Made by a program: the position numbers and the translations under genes
Source: CAYWFU01 sp964457585
Lineage (GTDB): Bacteria > JACRDZ01
Assembly: GCA_964457585.1 (NCBI GenBank)
Contig: CAYWFU010000030.1
Location: forward strand, 1 to 30,786
Length of the DNA stretch: 30,786 nucleotides
Direction: 5' to 3'
The notes under the pieces: generated by a model
The model's database searches: none
What the model was told of the DNA's origin: nothing
The model's input: the letters and a program-made list of their open reading frames with translations, nothing else
In this document: positions 17,267-25,248 of the stretch, piece after piece
Layout: each line of letters starts with the position of its first letter
Numbering within the stretch: the first letter of the stretch is position 1

Positions 17267-18904
17267 ATGTATCTGGTAAATGCCGAACAAATGCGGGGAA
17301 TAGATAACCATGCAATAAAAGAGATTGGGATACCCGGTCAGATACTGATGGAGAATGCCGGCAGGCAAGTTTATAATATAATTTCCAGTATTTATTTTAA
17401 TAATCCTTCTGATTCAAATAATAAGATAAATATTTGTGTTCTGTCCGGAACAGGTAATAATGGAGGAGATGGATTAGTAATTGCCCGTCATTTATTTAAT
17501 AATTCCTGTAAGGTTAATATAGTAATAGTTGGTTCTCCCGCACAAATGCAAAATGATACACTTGTAAATTATAAAATTTTAAAAAAATCAAAAGCAAATA
17601 TTATCATTGTAAAAAAAATATCAGAAACAAAAAAAATAGTTAAATATATAAAAGATAGTAATTTTATAATTGATGCGCTTTTAGGTACTGGACTGGCAAG
17701 AAATGTTGAAGGATTATTTGCTAAAATAATTGAACTTGCAAATAATTCATCAAAAAAAATCATATCTGTTGACATCCCGTCAGGAATTAATGCAGATACA
17801 GGGAAAGTGCTGGGAACGGCAGTAAGAGCCTTTCATACAGTAACAATGTGCTTACCTAAACGAGGATTATTTTTATTCCCCGGGAAAGAATATGCTGGAA
17901 AAATTTCAGTTGTTGATATTTCAATTCCTTATTCTTCAATAAATAAAAAAATAAATACTAATCTTTTACTATGGGAGGGAGCAAAAAAATTTCTTCCATC
18001 ACGTCCGCAACAGGCGCATAAAGGCAATTTTGGCAAGATTTTTATTTTATCAGGATCAAGAGATTATATTGGAGCGCCTGTGTTAACTTCTCAATCAGCA
18101 TTAATAGCAGGTTCCGGATTAGTTTATGTTGGTATTCCAAAAAACTTGTATCCTATACTTGCAAAAAAATTTTTAGAACAGATCCCCGTTGTTTTGCCTG
18201 AAACTGAAAATGGGACAATTAGTTTAAATGCGTTAGAAATAATAAATAAAAAGATTAAAAGTTTAAAAATAGATTGTCTGGTTATCGGACCTGGTCTCGG
18301 AATTAACAAAGAAACCGGAGAGCTTGTTAAAGCATTATTATCAATAGTTAAAATCCCGATCATTTTGGATGCAGATGGAATAAATTCTTTAAATGGAGAT
18401 ACGTCTTTTTTCAAAAGAAAAAATGCAGATATAGTTCTGACACCGCATACAGGAGAATTTTCACGGCTTACTAATAAAGAAATAAACTTGATTGAAGAAA
18501 ATAGAATAGAAGCTGTTGAAAATTTCATATCTAAATATGGCTCAGTACTTGTATTAAAAGGAATGCACTCTCTGATTGGTTATAAAAAAGAAATTTATAT
18601 GAATCTTACAGGTAATTCAGGTATGGCAACAGCCGGTAGCGGTGATGTCTTAACGGGTATGATAGCAAGTTTTATTGGACAGAAACGCGACATTTTTAAT
18701 GCTGCCAAGCTTGCAGTTTTTCTGCATGGAAGAGCCGGCGATATTGCGGTTAAGAAAAAAAATGAAATGAGTATTTTGGCATCAGATATTTTGAATAACA
18801 TTCCTCATGCGATAAATGAATTAATGAAATATAATAAATCTCCATACAATTCGACTTATTCACTTGGTGATATTGTTAGTGTTCCTTCGTTTTTTTTGGT
18901 TTAA
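17267..18904 (+). CDS. nnr: Bifunctional NAD(P)H-hydrate epimerase / ADP-dependent dehydratase
   Basis: 545 residues from the ATG at 17267, which has GGAG upstream; an in-frame TTG at 17255 is less likely. The N-terminal YjeF_N domain (about 1-225) racemises damaged NAD(P)HX, with GTGNNGGDG (61-69), DALLGTG and VDIPSGI (168-174). The C-terminal ribokinase-like domain (about 240-510) dehydrates the S-epimer using ADP, with HKGNFGK, GPGLG (341-345), LDADGIN, LTPHTGEF and AGSGD with catalytic Asp460. Both halves look intact. The 3' end overlaps the convergent DUF2784 gene by 45 bp. Confidence 0.95.
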   Translation: MYLVNAEQMRGIDNHAIKEIGIPGQILMENAGRQVYNIISSIYFNNPSDSNNKINICVLSGTGNNGGDGLVIARHLFNNSCKVNIVIVGSPAQMQNDTLVNYKILKKSKANIIIVKKISETKKIVKYIKDSNFIIDALLGTGLARNVEGLFAKIIELANNSSKKIISVDIPSGINADTGKVLGTAVRAFHTVTMCLPKRGLFLFPGKEYAGKISVVDISIPYSSINKKINTNLLLWEGAKKFLPSRPQQAHKGNFGKIFILSGSRDYIGAPVLTSQSALIAGSGLVYVGIPKNLYPILAKKFLEQIPVVLPETENGTISLNALEIINKKIKSLKIDCLVIGPGLGINKETGELVKALLSIVKIPIILDADGINSLNGDTSFFKRKNADIVLTPHTGEFSRLTNKEINLIEENRIEAVENFISKYGSVLVLKGMHSLIGYKKEIYMNLTGNSGMATAGSGDVLTGMIASFIGQKRDIFNAAKLAVFLHGRAGDIAVKKKNEMSILASDILNNIPHAINELMKYNKSPYNSTYSLGDIVSVPSFFLV

Positions 18905-19255
18905 AAATATTATCATATATCCATATATGCCAGCATTGATAATTAAAAGTAGAATCCCTAAAATAATTTGCAGATTTCGAGTTAAGATTGATGGGTAAAG
19001 TACCGGTAAGATATAATGTTCAATAAATTCTGAGTTATAACCAGTTCCTCCTCCTTTTATTCGAAGTAAATTTTCAAGTGGTGTAAGTGGACATGTCCAT
19101 CCAGTTAATTCTATAATAATTCCCCATATAACTGCCGGGATATGTATTTTTATTAAATATTTCCATTTAAGTACAAAAAATCCACCCAGTATTGTAAAAA
19201 AAGCAAAAATAAAATGTACTAAAACTATCAGATCGGCAAGAATATTATAAATCAT
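18860..19255 (-). CDS. DUF2784 membrane protein
   Basis: 131 residues with about three or four TM helices (roughly 4-27, 38-52, 88-118). It shows the family's pattern: an HFIFAFF helix, a WTCPLTPLEN motif after the second helix and HYILPVLYP before the last. Function is unknown. The gene begins inside the last codons of mutS2 (11-nt overlap), so it depends on mutS2 transcription and perhaps translational coupling. Its 3' end lies within the convergent NAD(P)HX repair gene. Confidence 0.85.
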   Translation of the reverse strand: MIYNILADLIVLVHFIFAFFTILGGFFVLKWKYLIKIHIPAVIWGIIIELTGWTCPLTPLENLLRIKGGGTGYNSEFIEHYILPVLYPSILTRNLQIILGILLLIINAGIYGYMIIFLNQKKRRNTNNITK

Positions 19256-21620
19256 TTTTAGTACCTATTATTAAATTAACAATAGTAACGCCAGTTCCTC
19301 CTTCATTGATTTCCGGATGATGAAAACTATCTATAAAAGGAAGTTCTGTCAGGATTTTTTTAACAATTTTTCTTAAAATTCTCTGCCCGTGTCCATGAAC
19401 AATTTCCAGAGGATTTATTTTTCTAATATAAGCTTTATTAAGAAAACTAATCACTTTCTCTCGCGCTTCATCACCTGTAAGTCCGATTATATTAAGTTTA
19501 TTTCCTATATTATCATCCTCATCAAAAGTTATAGAAACAGGAGCGGGTTCTTTATTTGTTTTCAAAGGAGGTAATGTTTTTTCCAAATCAGAAGGATAAA
19601 CAACAATTTTGAAATTATTAACGCTTAATTTAATTGTTCCTTGTTTTTCATCTTTGCTGATTACTTCCCCAATTTGATTGGAATTAGATATCTTTATTTT
19701 TTCTCCTATTTGAACTTCTTCAAAAGTAAGATTATTTTTTTTCAATTCGATAAATGGAGATAAATCTTTTTTGATTTTTTTATCATATTCATCTGCAATT
19801 TTTTCAAAAGATTTTTTAACCTCTGAATAAGAAGCGGATTTTACAGCTTGTTCATTAGAAATTATATTTTGCAGTTTATGTCTCAATTCCTTTACCAATA
19901 ATTTAAATTCTTGTTTATATTTTATTTGATACATATCAATTTCTTTTTGAAGGATTGATAATTTTTCTTTTTCTAAAGAATATATATCGGATAAATGCTT
20001 TCGTTCTTTTTCCAGTTCAAATTTTTCATCTTCTAAAGCTTTTTGAGCTTTAGCCAGAAGTTCAAAAAAATCTTCTTTATGTACACTATATCTTTTAACT
20101 TCATTTATTATAAATTCAGGTATTCCTATCCGTTCAGCAAGAAAAAGAGTCATGCTTTCCCCTGCATTTCCCATAGTAATTTGATATGTGGGTAAAAATG
20201 TTGTTTTATCGAAATTTACCGAAGCATTAAGCATTCCCCGCTCTGACAACACCATCATTTTCAGGGAGTTAAAATGAGTTGTTGCAATAACACGGATTTT
20301 TTTTTCTCCCAGATATTTAATGATGCAAAAAGCTAGATATGATCCTACTTCAGGATCAGTGTCTGCGCAGATCTCATCAATTAATACAATTGAATTTACA
20401 GAAATATTTTCAAGGATTTCTTTAATAAAAAGAAGATGAGAAGAAAAAGTGCTTAAATTTTTTTCAAGAGATTGCTCATCACCTATGAGAGCCCATAATT
20501 GATCAAATACTGCAATGGTTGTTCCATCATTGCATGGAAAATGCAACCCTGATTGAGTCATTAATATTGCAAGACCAATCATTTTTAATGCTGCAGTTTT
20601 ACCTCCTGCATTAGCTCCGGATATAACAAGAACATTGAAATCAGCACCAATAGAAATTGATACAGGGATAGGTGTGCATTCTTTATTAAATAATAATAAT
20701 GGATGTTTGCCATCAATAATTTTTACTATTCCGCTTGAATTCAATTCGGGTTCTCTGGCATTTATTTCAAGCGAAAACAATGCTTTAGCATTTATTATAT
20801 CAAAAGTTATTATGATATTATAGTTATTAATAAGAATATCTTTTTTATTTTTTATTTCTTTTGTTAATGCGCAGAGTATATTATTAATTTCTTTTTTTTC
20901 CTGATAAAATAAATCCTGCATTTGATTATTTTTTTCTACAATTTCAAAAGGCTCAATAAATACAGTTGCTCTACTTCCTGATTCATCCTGAATAACACCC
21001 TGAATATTTTTTCTGCATTCCTGTTTTATAGGAATAACAAATCGTTTATTTCTAATAGTTATAATCGTGTCCTGAATGGAACTGCTAAAACTTTTAGAAT
21101 GAAATAGATCAGTAAGCAATTTTTTAATTTCATTGCTGCAATGAAAAATATTATTGCGGATTTGCACCAATGCTGGACTTGCGCTATCAAGTATCTCTCC
21201 ATTTTCGTCAATAGTATTTGTAATTCGATTCTGTAAATCCGTTAAAATATTTATTCCTTTCCAGAAAAAAAATATATTAGGGTATTCACTATCCTGAAAT
21301 GGGGAAAAGTAATCCTTTAGTTGCTTACTTATATACAAAATATTTTTTATATATAAAATTTCTTCAGATAAAAGACATAAAGTTTTGTCTATTTTATTAA
21401 GACATTTATTTTCTTTTAATTCAATAATAGGTAAATTACCTTTAATCTGAATAATTTTTTTTAATTCCGATACTTTTTTTAGTTCTTTATCTACAATTTT
21501 GTAGTCTTTTTCAGGTGATAGATTCTCAATTTTTCTTTTTCCATCAAAGGTTTTAGCAAAAGAAGTTAAAATTTCTTTTATTTTGTTATATTCTAAATTT
21601 TTTAAAGAATGGTTTTTCAT
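19245..21620 (-). CDS. mutS2: Endonuclease MutS2
   Basis: 791 residues from the ATG at 21620, where the product aligns with the family start; an upstream TTG-initiated extension of 26 residues runs through a palindrome and is unlikely. Order: N-terminal MutS core and lever helices, ATPase domain with Walker A SGANAGGKT (334-342), Walker B VLIDEICADTDP, ATTHFNSLK, a long charged coiled-coil region, and a C-terminal Smr nuclease domain with LNIIGLTGDEA and HGHGQ. The Walker A varies from the usual GPNTGGKT (Pro and Thr to Ala), but the GGKT core is intact. MutS2 acts in recombination control and ribosome-collision rescue. Confidence 0.93.
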   Translation of the reverse strand: MKNHSLKNLEYNKIKEILTSFAKTFDGKRKIENLSPEKDYKIVDKELKKVSELKKIIQIKGNLPIIELKENKCLNKIDKTLCLLSEEILYIKNILYISKQLKDYFSPFQDSEYPNIFFFWKGINILTDLQNRITNTIDENGEILDSASPALVQIRNNIFHCSNEIKKLLTDLFHSKSFSSSIQDTIITIRNKRFVIPIKQECRKNIQGVIQDESGSRATVFIEPFEIVEKNNQMQDLFYQEKKEINNILCALTKEIKNKKDILINNYNIIITFDIINAKALFSLEINAREPELNSSGIVKIIDGKHPLLLFNKECTPIPVSISIGADFNVLVISGANAGGKTAALKMIGLAILMTQSGLHFPCNDGTTIAVFDQLWALIGDEQSLEKNLSTFSSHLLFIKEILENISVNSIVLIDEICADTDPEVGSYLAFCIIKYLGEKKIRVIATTHFNSLKMMVLSERGMLNASVNFDKTTFLPTYQITMGNAGESMTLFLAERIGIPEFIINEVKRYSVHKEDFFELLAKAQKALEDEKFELEKERKHLSDIYSLEKEKLSILQKEIDMYQIKYKQEFKLLVKELRHKLQNIISNEQAVKSASYSEVKKSFEKIADEYDKKIKKDLSPFIELKKNNLTFEEVQIGEKIKISNSNQIGEVISKDEKQGTIKLSVNNFKIVVYPSDLEKTLPPLKTNKEPAPVSITFDEDDNIGNKLNIIGLTGDEAREKVISFLNKAYIRKINPLEIVHGHGQRILRKIVKKILTELPFIDSFHHPEINEGGTGVTIVNLIIGTKNDL

Positions 21621-21652
21621 TGTAATATCTCTATATTTTTTCTTATCTGGAA

Positions 21653-21697
21653 GTGCCAAGAATACCCTGCAATTTACTGCAGGAATGAATTGGCACA
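21653..21697 (-). repeat. Nested stem-loop upstream of mutS2
   Basis: Outer arms GTGCCAA/TTGGCAC close over an inner CCTGCA/TGCAGG hairpin. It lies 33 nt before the mutS2 ATG, where it could be part of the 5' leader. It could equally be another dispersed palindrome; only one copy is in this window. Confidence 0.55.
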
Positions 21698-21730
21698 AAT
21701 ATAAATAATAAATAATTCATATCAGAGACA

Positions 21731-21764
21731 GAAGATATCTCGCAGCTTGCTGCGAGGTATCTTC
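21731..21764. repeat. 16-bp-stem hairpin
   Basis: The arms at 21731-21746 and 21749-21764 are complementary over 16 positions with one T/G pair and a 2-nt loop, with core CTCGCAGC/GCTGCGAG. REP-like. No T-run follows. Confidence 0.65.
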
Positions 21765-21790
21765 ATTTAATCATAAATGATGGAATAAAG

Positions 21791-21933
21791 TCAAGTTAGG
21801 CTGCCTTCGGCAGCAACTTAAGTTACAAAGTGACACAGGCACAAAGGCACAAAGTAAAAACAATCTAAAGTATAAATTTTTAGTTTTCTTTTCAACTTTG
21901 TGCCTTTGTGCCTAATTAGTTTTTCAATTTCCT
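21791..21933 (-). repeat. Dispersed 'GGCACAAAGG' palindromic element, copy 2
   Basis: An inverted copy of the unit at 2182-2343. Here the arms are perfect: AGGCACAAAGGCACAAAGT at 21837-21855 and its reverse complement at 21895-21913. A GCTGCC/GGCAGC hairpin lies at the left. Loop sequence differs more between copies than the arms. Confidence 0.8.
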
Positions 21934-21974
21934 GTACCTCAAGATAAGGAAAAAAACAATTAAGAAAAAAACAT

Positions 21975-22003
21975 TTGATTTTTTTAATTAATTATATTAT
22001 TAT
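21975..22003 (+). promoter_or_regulatory. Probable promoter of the protoglobin-PsiE gene
   Basis: TTGATT (21975-21980), a 17-bp spacer and TATTAT (21998-22003), 34 nt before the ATG. The region is very AT-rich, so chance matches are possible. Confidence 0.5.
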
Positions 22004-22036
22004 AATTAGTTCTTAATTGAATCAAAGGAGTTTAAA

Positions 22037-22945
22037 ATGGATAATATAGTAAAAATAAAGCAACTTTTTAAATTTAGCGAAAAGGATGCTAATAATTTAA
22101 TTAAAGTTAAAAAATTAATGGAAGAATATAAAGACGAAGTATCAAATAAAGTATATTCTGAACTGTCTGAATTTGAGGAAATAGCTCATTATTTTACAAA
22201 TAAGGAAATTTTAGCAAATACAAAAAAAGAATTTGCAGGATGGTTTGGCGAGCTTTTTAATGGAATTTATGATAATAAATATTTTTCTAAAATAAGACAA
22301 ATAGGTATTTCACATGCAAAGATGGAAATGCCCGCTCATTATAGAAATGTTTCTTTTTCTATAACAAGAACATTTTGTCACAAAATAATAGAATCAAATT
22401 TTAGTGATAATAAAGAAAGAATAGAATTATTAAATTCAGTAAACAAAATAATCGATATAAATCATGATATAATGTCCAGCAGTCACAGAGAAGAACTTCT
22501 GGATAAAGTATCTATAACTTATAGAATAGAAAGCAATCTGATAAAATTTAGCGAGCATTTTAATTATGCATTAAATCTTATACTGGTTATTGCTTTAATG
22601 ATAATTTCTTTAGGTATTGTTGGTTTATTTGCTTATGATATTTACAATCTTATAACCGGACATCTGGATCATGGTATAATACATATTCTTGGTACATTAC
22701 TTATGTTGTGGGTAATGATTGAGCTAATGGATACAGAAATTGAACATTTGAAAAATGGAAAGTTTTCTATAAATATTTTTGTTGAAGTTGTTTTAGTTGC
22801 TGTTATACGGGATGTTTTAATTGGAACTCTTGAGCATGGAGACCTATTAAAACAGACAACTTTAGTTGGGACAATATTAGTACTTGGAATAGTATACTGG
22901 TTAATTTCTAAGGTTGAAACAAAGAAGAGTAAAAAGATGCAGTAA
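22037..22945 (+). CDS. Protoglobin-PsiE fusion membrane protein
   Basis: 302 residues. Residues 10-160 resemble the protoglobin/globin-coupled-sensor domain: a helical run with IGISHAKMEMPAHY, where H93 is the expected proximal haem ligand, followed by TRTFCHKI. Residues 176-292 hold four TM helices (about 176-200, 212-231, 245-264, 274-291) with the conserved pattern of the PsiE family (phosphate-starvation-inducible E), including HILGTLLMLWVMIELMDTEI. The topology puts the globin in the cytoplasm. It may sense O2, NO or redox state and pass this to the membrane part, whose activity is unknown. AAAGGAG precedes the ATG. Domain boundaries are by eye. Confidence 0.78.
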   Translation: MDNIVKIKQLFKFSEKDANNLIKVKKLMEEYKDEVSNKVYSELSEFEEIAHYFTNKEILANTKKEFAGWFGELFNGIYDNKYFSKIRQIGISHAKMEMPAHYRNVSFSITRTFCHKIIESNFSDNKERIELLNSVNKIIDINHDIMSSSHREELLDKVSITYRIESNLIKFSEHFNYALNLILVIALMIISLGIVGLFAYDIYNLITGHLDHGIIHILGTLLMLWVMIELMDTEIEHLKNGKFSINIFVEVVLVAVIRDVLIGTLEHGDLLKQTTLVGTILVLGIVYWLISKVETKKSKKMQ

Positions 22946-22951
22946 GTATAT

Positions 22952-23932
22952 TCATTTTTGAGATTCTGACAAACAGGCTAGTTTTTCATATACCCAGAAC
23001 AAAGCAGGATTAAGCTGCCAGTAATTAAGGTAAGCCATTTTATTGGTTTCGCTATCTTTATCCTGCATAGCATGCATAAGTGGTACCTGAGAGCACCCAC
23101 AGCCATTACAGTCAGCTTCTTTACCATAAGCGCAATGGTGTTTGTATTTACCGTCTGCCGCATAAAATTCAAATAGTTTTTTTGTGACACATTTTTCTAT
23201 GGAATTCCATTTGGAAAGTCCGCCGGTAGTTTTTAAATAATATCCTACTCGTTCAGTCATAAATATACGGCTCCCGAACTCCTGTCTGTATTTTACCAGT
23301 TCATCCAAAACAGCATCTCGCTCTTTCAAAGGGATGAATTCTTTATTTTCTTCGGGATTTGCACCTACTGTAGGGCAATAGAAACAAAAATATATACCTG
23401 CTACATTAGGCCGATTAACAAATTCCAGAATTGTCTTACGGAGATGAGATCGGTTTGATTGGCAGATTGTAATATGTATCATTATCTTTTTATTCTGGTT
23501 ATCAAGGATATCAGTTACTTTTTTAAAAATTCCTTTACCGCGCAAACGGTCATGAATATCTTCCGGACCATCAATTGATAATGAGTACAGTGCTTTGTTA
23601 ACATCAGGATAACCTAATGTTCCATTTGTGAAAATTTTTACAAAATCAAAAATTCTTCCTGCTTCCCAGCACATATTCTCCCGCAGCAAAGGTTCTCCGC
23701 CTAAAAGATAAATGACACGAAAACCTTTAGCGCGCAAATGTTTCATAAATTGAATCATTTCTTTATCCGGTAAGTCCTGCCGGCGTTCTTGTCTCCACCA
23801 ATAACAATGAGTGCAATGAAGATTACAGCGGTTTGTTATATCCAATCCACCACCGACTAAAACTTCTTTTTGTATATATTTAACAAAATTGCCAGCAGTT
23901 AAATAACGGCTGCAAGTGTGTAATAAGGTCAT
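22952..23932 (-). CDS. Radical SAM protein (copy 1)
   Basis: A 326-residue radical S-adenosylmethionine enzyme. The [4Fe-4S] motif is C36-x3-C40-x2-C43 (CNLHCTHC), followed by LLGGEPLLR (SAM-binding GGE) and LSIDGPEDIHDRLRG. A C-terminal cysteine cluster (a Cys near 247, then ADGKYKHHC and DCNGCGC) could hold an auxiliary cluster. Similar to HpnH- or SPASM-type proteins in outline but not assignable to a reaction. The downstream minus-strand neighbour from the same direction (24072-25010) is a paralogue with the same cysteine layout. No peptide precursor or B12-binding domain is adjacent. AGGAAA precedes the ATG. Confidence 0.88.
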   Translation of the reverse strand: MTLLHTCSRYLTAGNFVKYIQKEVLVGGGLDITNRCNLHCTHCYWWRQERRQDLPDKEMIQFMKHLRAKGFRVIYLLGGEPLLRENMCWEAGRIFDFVKIFTNGTLGYPDVNKALYSLSIDGPEDIHDRLRGKGIFKKVTDILDNQNKKIMIHITICQSNRSHLRKTILEFVNRPNVAGIYFCFYCPTVGANPEENKEFIPLKERDAVLDELVKYRQEFGSRIFMTERVGYYLKTTGGLSKWNSIEKCVTKKLFEFYAADGKYKHHCAYGKEADCNGCGCSQVPLMHAMQDKDSETNKMAYLNYWQLNPALFWVYEKLACLSESQK

Positions 23933-23948
23933 AAATTTGTTTCCTATT

Positions 23949-24070
23949 ACTACAGCGCTATAGTGCGATAGAGCTATAGAGCGACAGTTCTTTATTCATC
24001 GCACTATAACACTTTCGCACTCTCGATCTTTCTATCGCACTATCGCACTGTCATACTGTAGCGCTGTAGT
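23949..24070. repeat. Inverted-repeat element between the radical SAM genes
   Basis: Perfect 12-bp ends, ACTACAGCGCTA (23949-23960) and its complement (24059-24070), bound a 122-bp unit. Inside, variants of TATCGCACTAT occur about five times in both orientations. It fills the 139-bp gap between the two genes and has no coding capacity. Confidence 0.7.
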
Positions 24071-24071
24071 A

Positions 24072-25010
24072 CTATTCATTATTCAATAATTTAATTATCC
24101 ATGGTTTAAGATAATAGACATAAGGTAAAAAATTATTTTTGCTCCAGAATTCTACTGAATCAGGCCGTAAATCAAGTCCAGCCGATGCTTCAAGTCCGCA
24201 CATCATATCACACTGATTGCAATCGGGTTTTTCTACGGGTTCTACTGTACAACCCTGTTTTATTTTACCATCAGCAGTAACCATAGTCAGCATCCATGGA
24301 TGACAAACTTTGTCTTTACTGCCAACCATTTTTAAATAAGTATTTGAACTGGCAATTAAGGGATATTTTTGCTTTAATTTTATTAAAAGTGAAGCGCTGG
24401 CGATTCTTTCTTCTTTGCTGAGTGCCTCCTGTTCAATTCCCTGATATGGATACATATAATTGAAAATAAGTCCTTTTAATGATGTTTTGGATAAAATATG
24501 ACATAACTCTTCAATTTTGCTCACATTTAGTTTTGAGAGAGTGGTCATTGAAAAGATATTTTTTTCAGAATTATCAGACAGAGTAGTCAATATCCGCTGG
24601 AAAGTACCTTTCCCGCGAGCTATGTCATGATGTTCTTCAATACCATCGATACTTATCCATATTGCATCTGTATTGATTTTGTTAATGGTACGAGTACCGT
24701 TGGTAAATAGAACGATTCTTATGTTTTTGAATTTAATATAATCAATTAATTCTTCAATATCCTGCCGTAATGTAGGTTCTCCGCCTTCTACATAAATAGC
24801 TGTACAGCCCATATTATAAAGCCGGTCAATAATTTTTTTCCATTCATTTGTTGACAGGTCTTCAGTTATTTTATTTACCCATGGACAATGAATACAATGC
24901 AGATTGCATCGCTGAGTTACTTTAATAGCGGCTACTAATGGGGAACGATCATGGAAATAACTATATTTAATTTTACGATATACAAGATAACCAAAATTGT
25001 GTCGTCGCAT
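24072..25010 (-). CDS. Radical SAM protein (copy 2)
   Basis: A 312-residue paralogue of the adjacent radical SAM protein. It has C35-x3-C39-x2-C42 (CNLHCIHC), the GGEPTLR motif, SIDGIEEHHDIARGKGTF and a C-terminal cluster: VCHPW, ADGKIKQGC, then DCNQCDMMC. The shared ADGKxKxxC-x8-DCNxCxxxC region suggests the same type of auxiliary cluster, hence a related reaction on different substrates or a two-step pathway. AGGGGA precedes the ATG. The promoter 25 nt upstream is duplicated at 29406-29434. Substrate is unknown. Confidence 0.88.
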   Translation of the reverse strand: MRRHNFGYLVYRKIKYSYFHDRSPLVAAIKVTQRCNLHCIHCPWVNKITEDLSTNEWKKIIDRLYNMGCTAIYVEGGEPTLRQDIEELIDYIKFKNIRIVLFTNGTRTINKINTDAIWISIDGIEEHHDIARGKGTFQRILTTLSDNSEKNIFSMTTLSKLNVSKIEELCHILSKTSLKGLIFNYMYPYQGIEQEALSKEERIASASLLIKLKQKYPLIASSNTYLKMVGSKDKVCHPWMLTMVTADGKIKQGCTVEPVEKPDCNQCDMMCGLEASAGLDLRPDSVEFWSKNNFLPYVYYLKPWIIKLLNNE

Positions 25011-25030
25011 TAAATTCCCCTTATTCCGAT

Positions 25031-25074
25031 TAGAATTTAATCACGGAAAACCATAGATGTCAATGAGATTTTTT
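25031..25074 (-). repeat. Promoter-bearing repeat, copy 1
   Basis: About 42 bp nearly identical to 29405-29446, in the same orientation, including the upstream A-tract, the -35, most of the spacer and the -10. On the minus strand it points into the radical SAM gene, and on the plus strand it forms the first codons of the HipA relic. Confidence 0.75.
25035..25063 (-). promoter_or_regulatory. Sigma70-type promoter of the radical SAM pair
   Basis: TTGACA (25063-25058), a 17-bp spacer and TTAAAT (25040-25035) on the minus strand; the ATG at 25010 is 24 nt beyond. The spacer carries a small GGTTTTCC inverted pair that is AGTTTTCT in the other copy, with both sides changed in step. Confidence 0.65.
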
Positions 25075-25248
25075 GAATTATTAATATTTCAGCTATTAGA
25101 ATATTTTGGGTATCATTTAGAGGTGGTAAAAAATGAGATATTGTTTTATTATATAATAGGAAATGGGGATGCCCATTTGAAAAATTTTTCTATTCGTTAT
25201 GAAAATGAAGGACAGATTAGACTTGCGCCCGCGTATGATTTAGATTAG
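25057..25248 (+). pseudogene. HipA-family kinase C-terminal relic
   Basis: A 63-codon fragment. NGDAHLKNFS is the HipA catalytic loop and LAPAYDLD is the following metal-binding 'DFG-like' motif, so the active centre is kept while the N-terminal and final domains of a protein normally of about 400 residues are missing. There is no ribosome binding site before the ATG, whose first codons come from the promoter repeat. The stop abuts the 3' end of abiEii. HipA kinases are type II toxins acting on tRNA synthetases; this remnant is surely inactive. Confidence 0.75.

Larger units (their letters stand above)
21621..22036. other. Divergent intergenic region packed with hairpins
   Basis: This 416-bp gap between mutS2 and the protoglobin gene consists largely of four palindromes in succession (21653-21697, 21731-21764, 21797-21816, 21837-21913), then an AT-rich promoter region. 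No coding potential seen. Confidence 0.7.

Noticed and set aside
21621..21698. 26-residue N-terminal extension of MutS2 from a TTG
   Set aside because: It runs through a palindrome and precedes the family's normal start at the ATG at 21620.
23949..24070. Possible CRISPR-like array of CGCACTAT units
   Set aside because: Units are only 8-11 bp, irregularly spaced and in both orientations; no direct repeats with uniform spacers.
22952..25010. Radical SAM pair as a RiPP biosynthesis cluster
   Set aside because: No small precursor-like gene, RRE domain, protease or exporter lies alongside; the gap between the genes is a repeat element.
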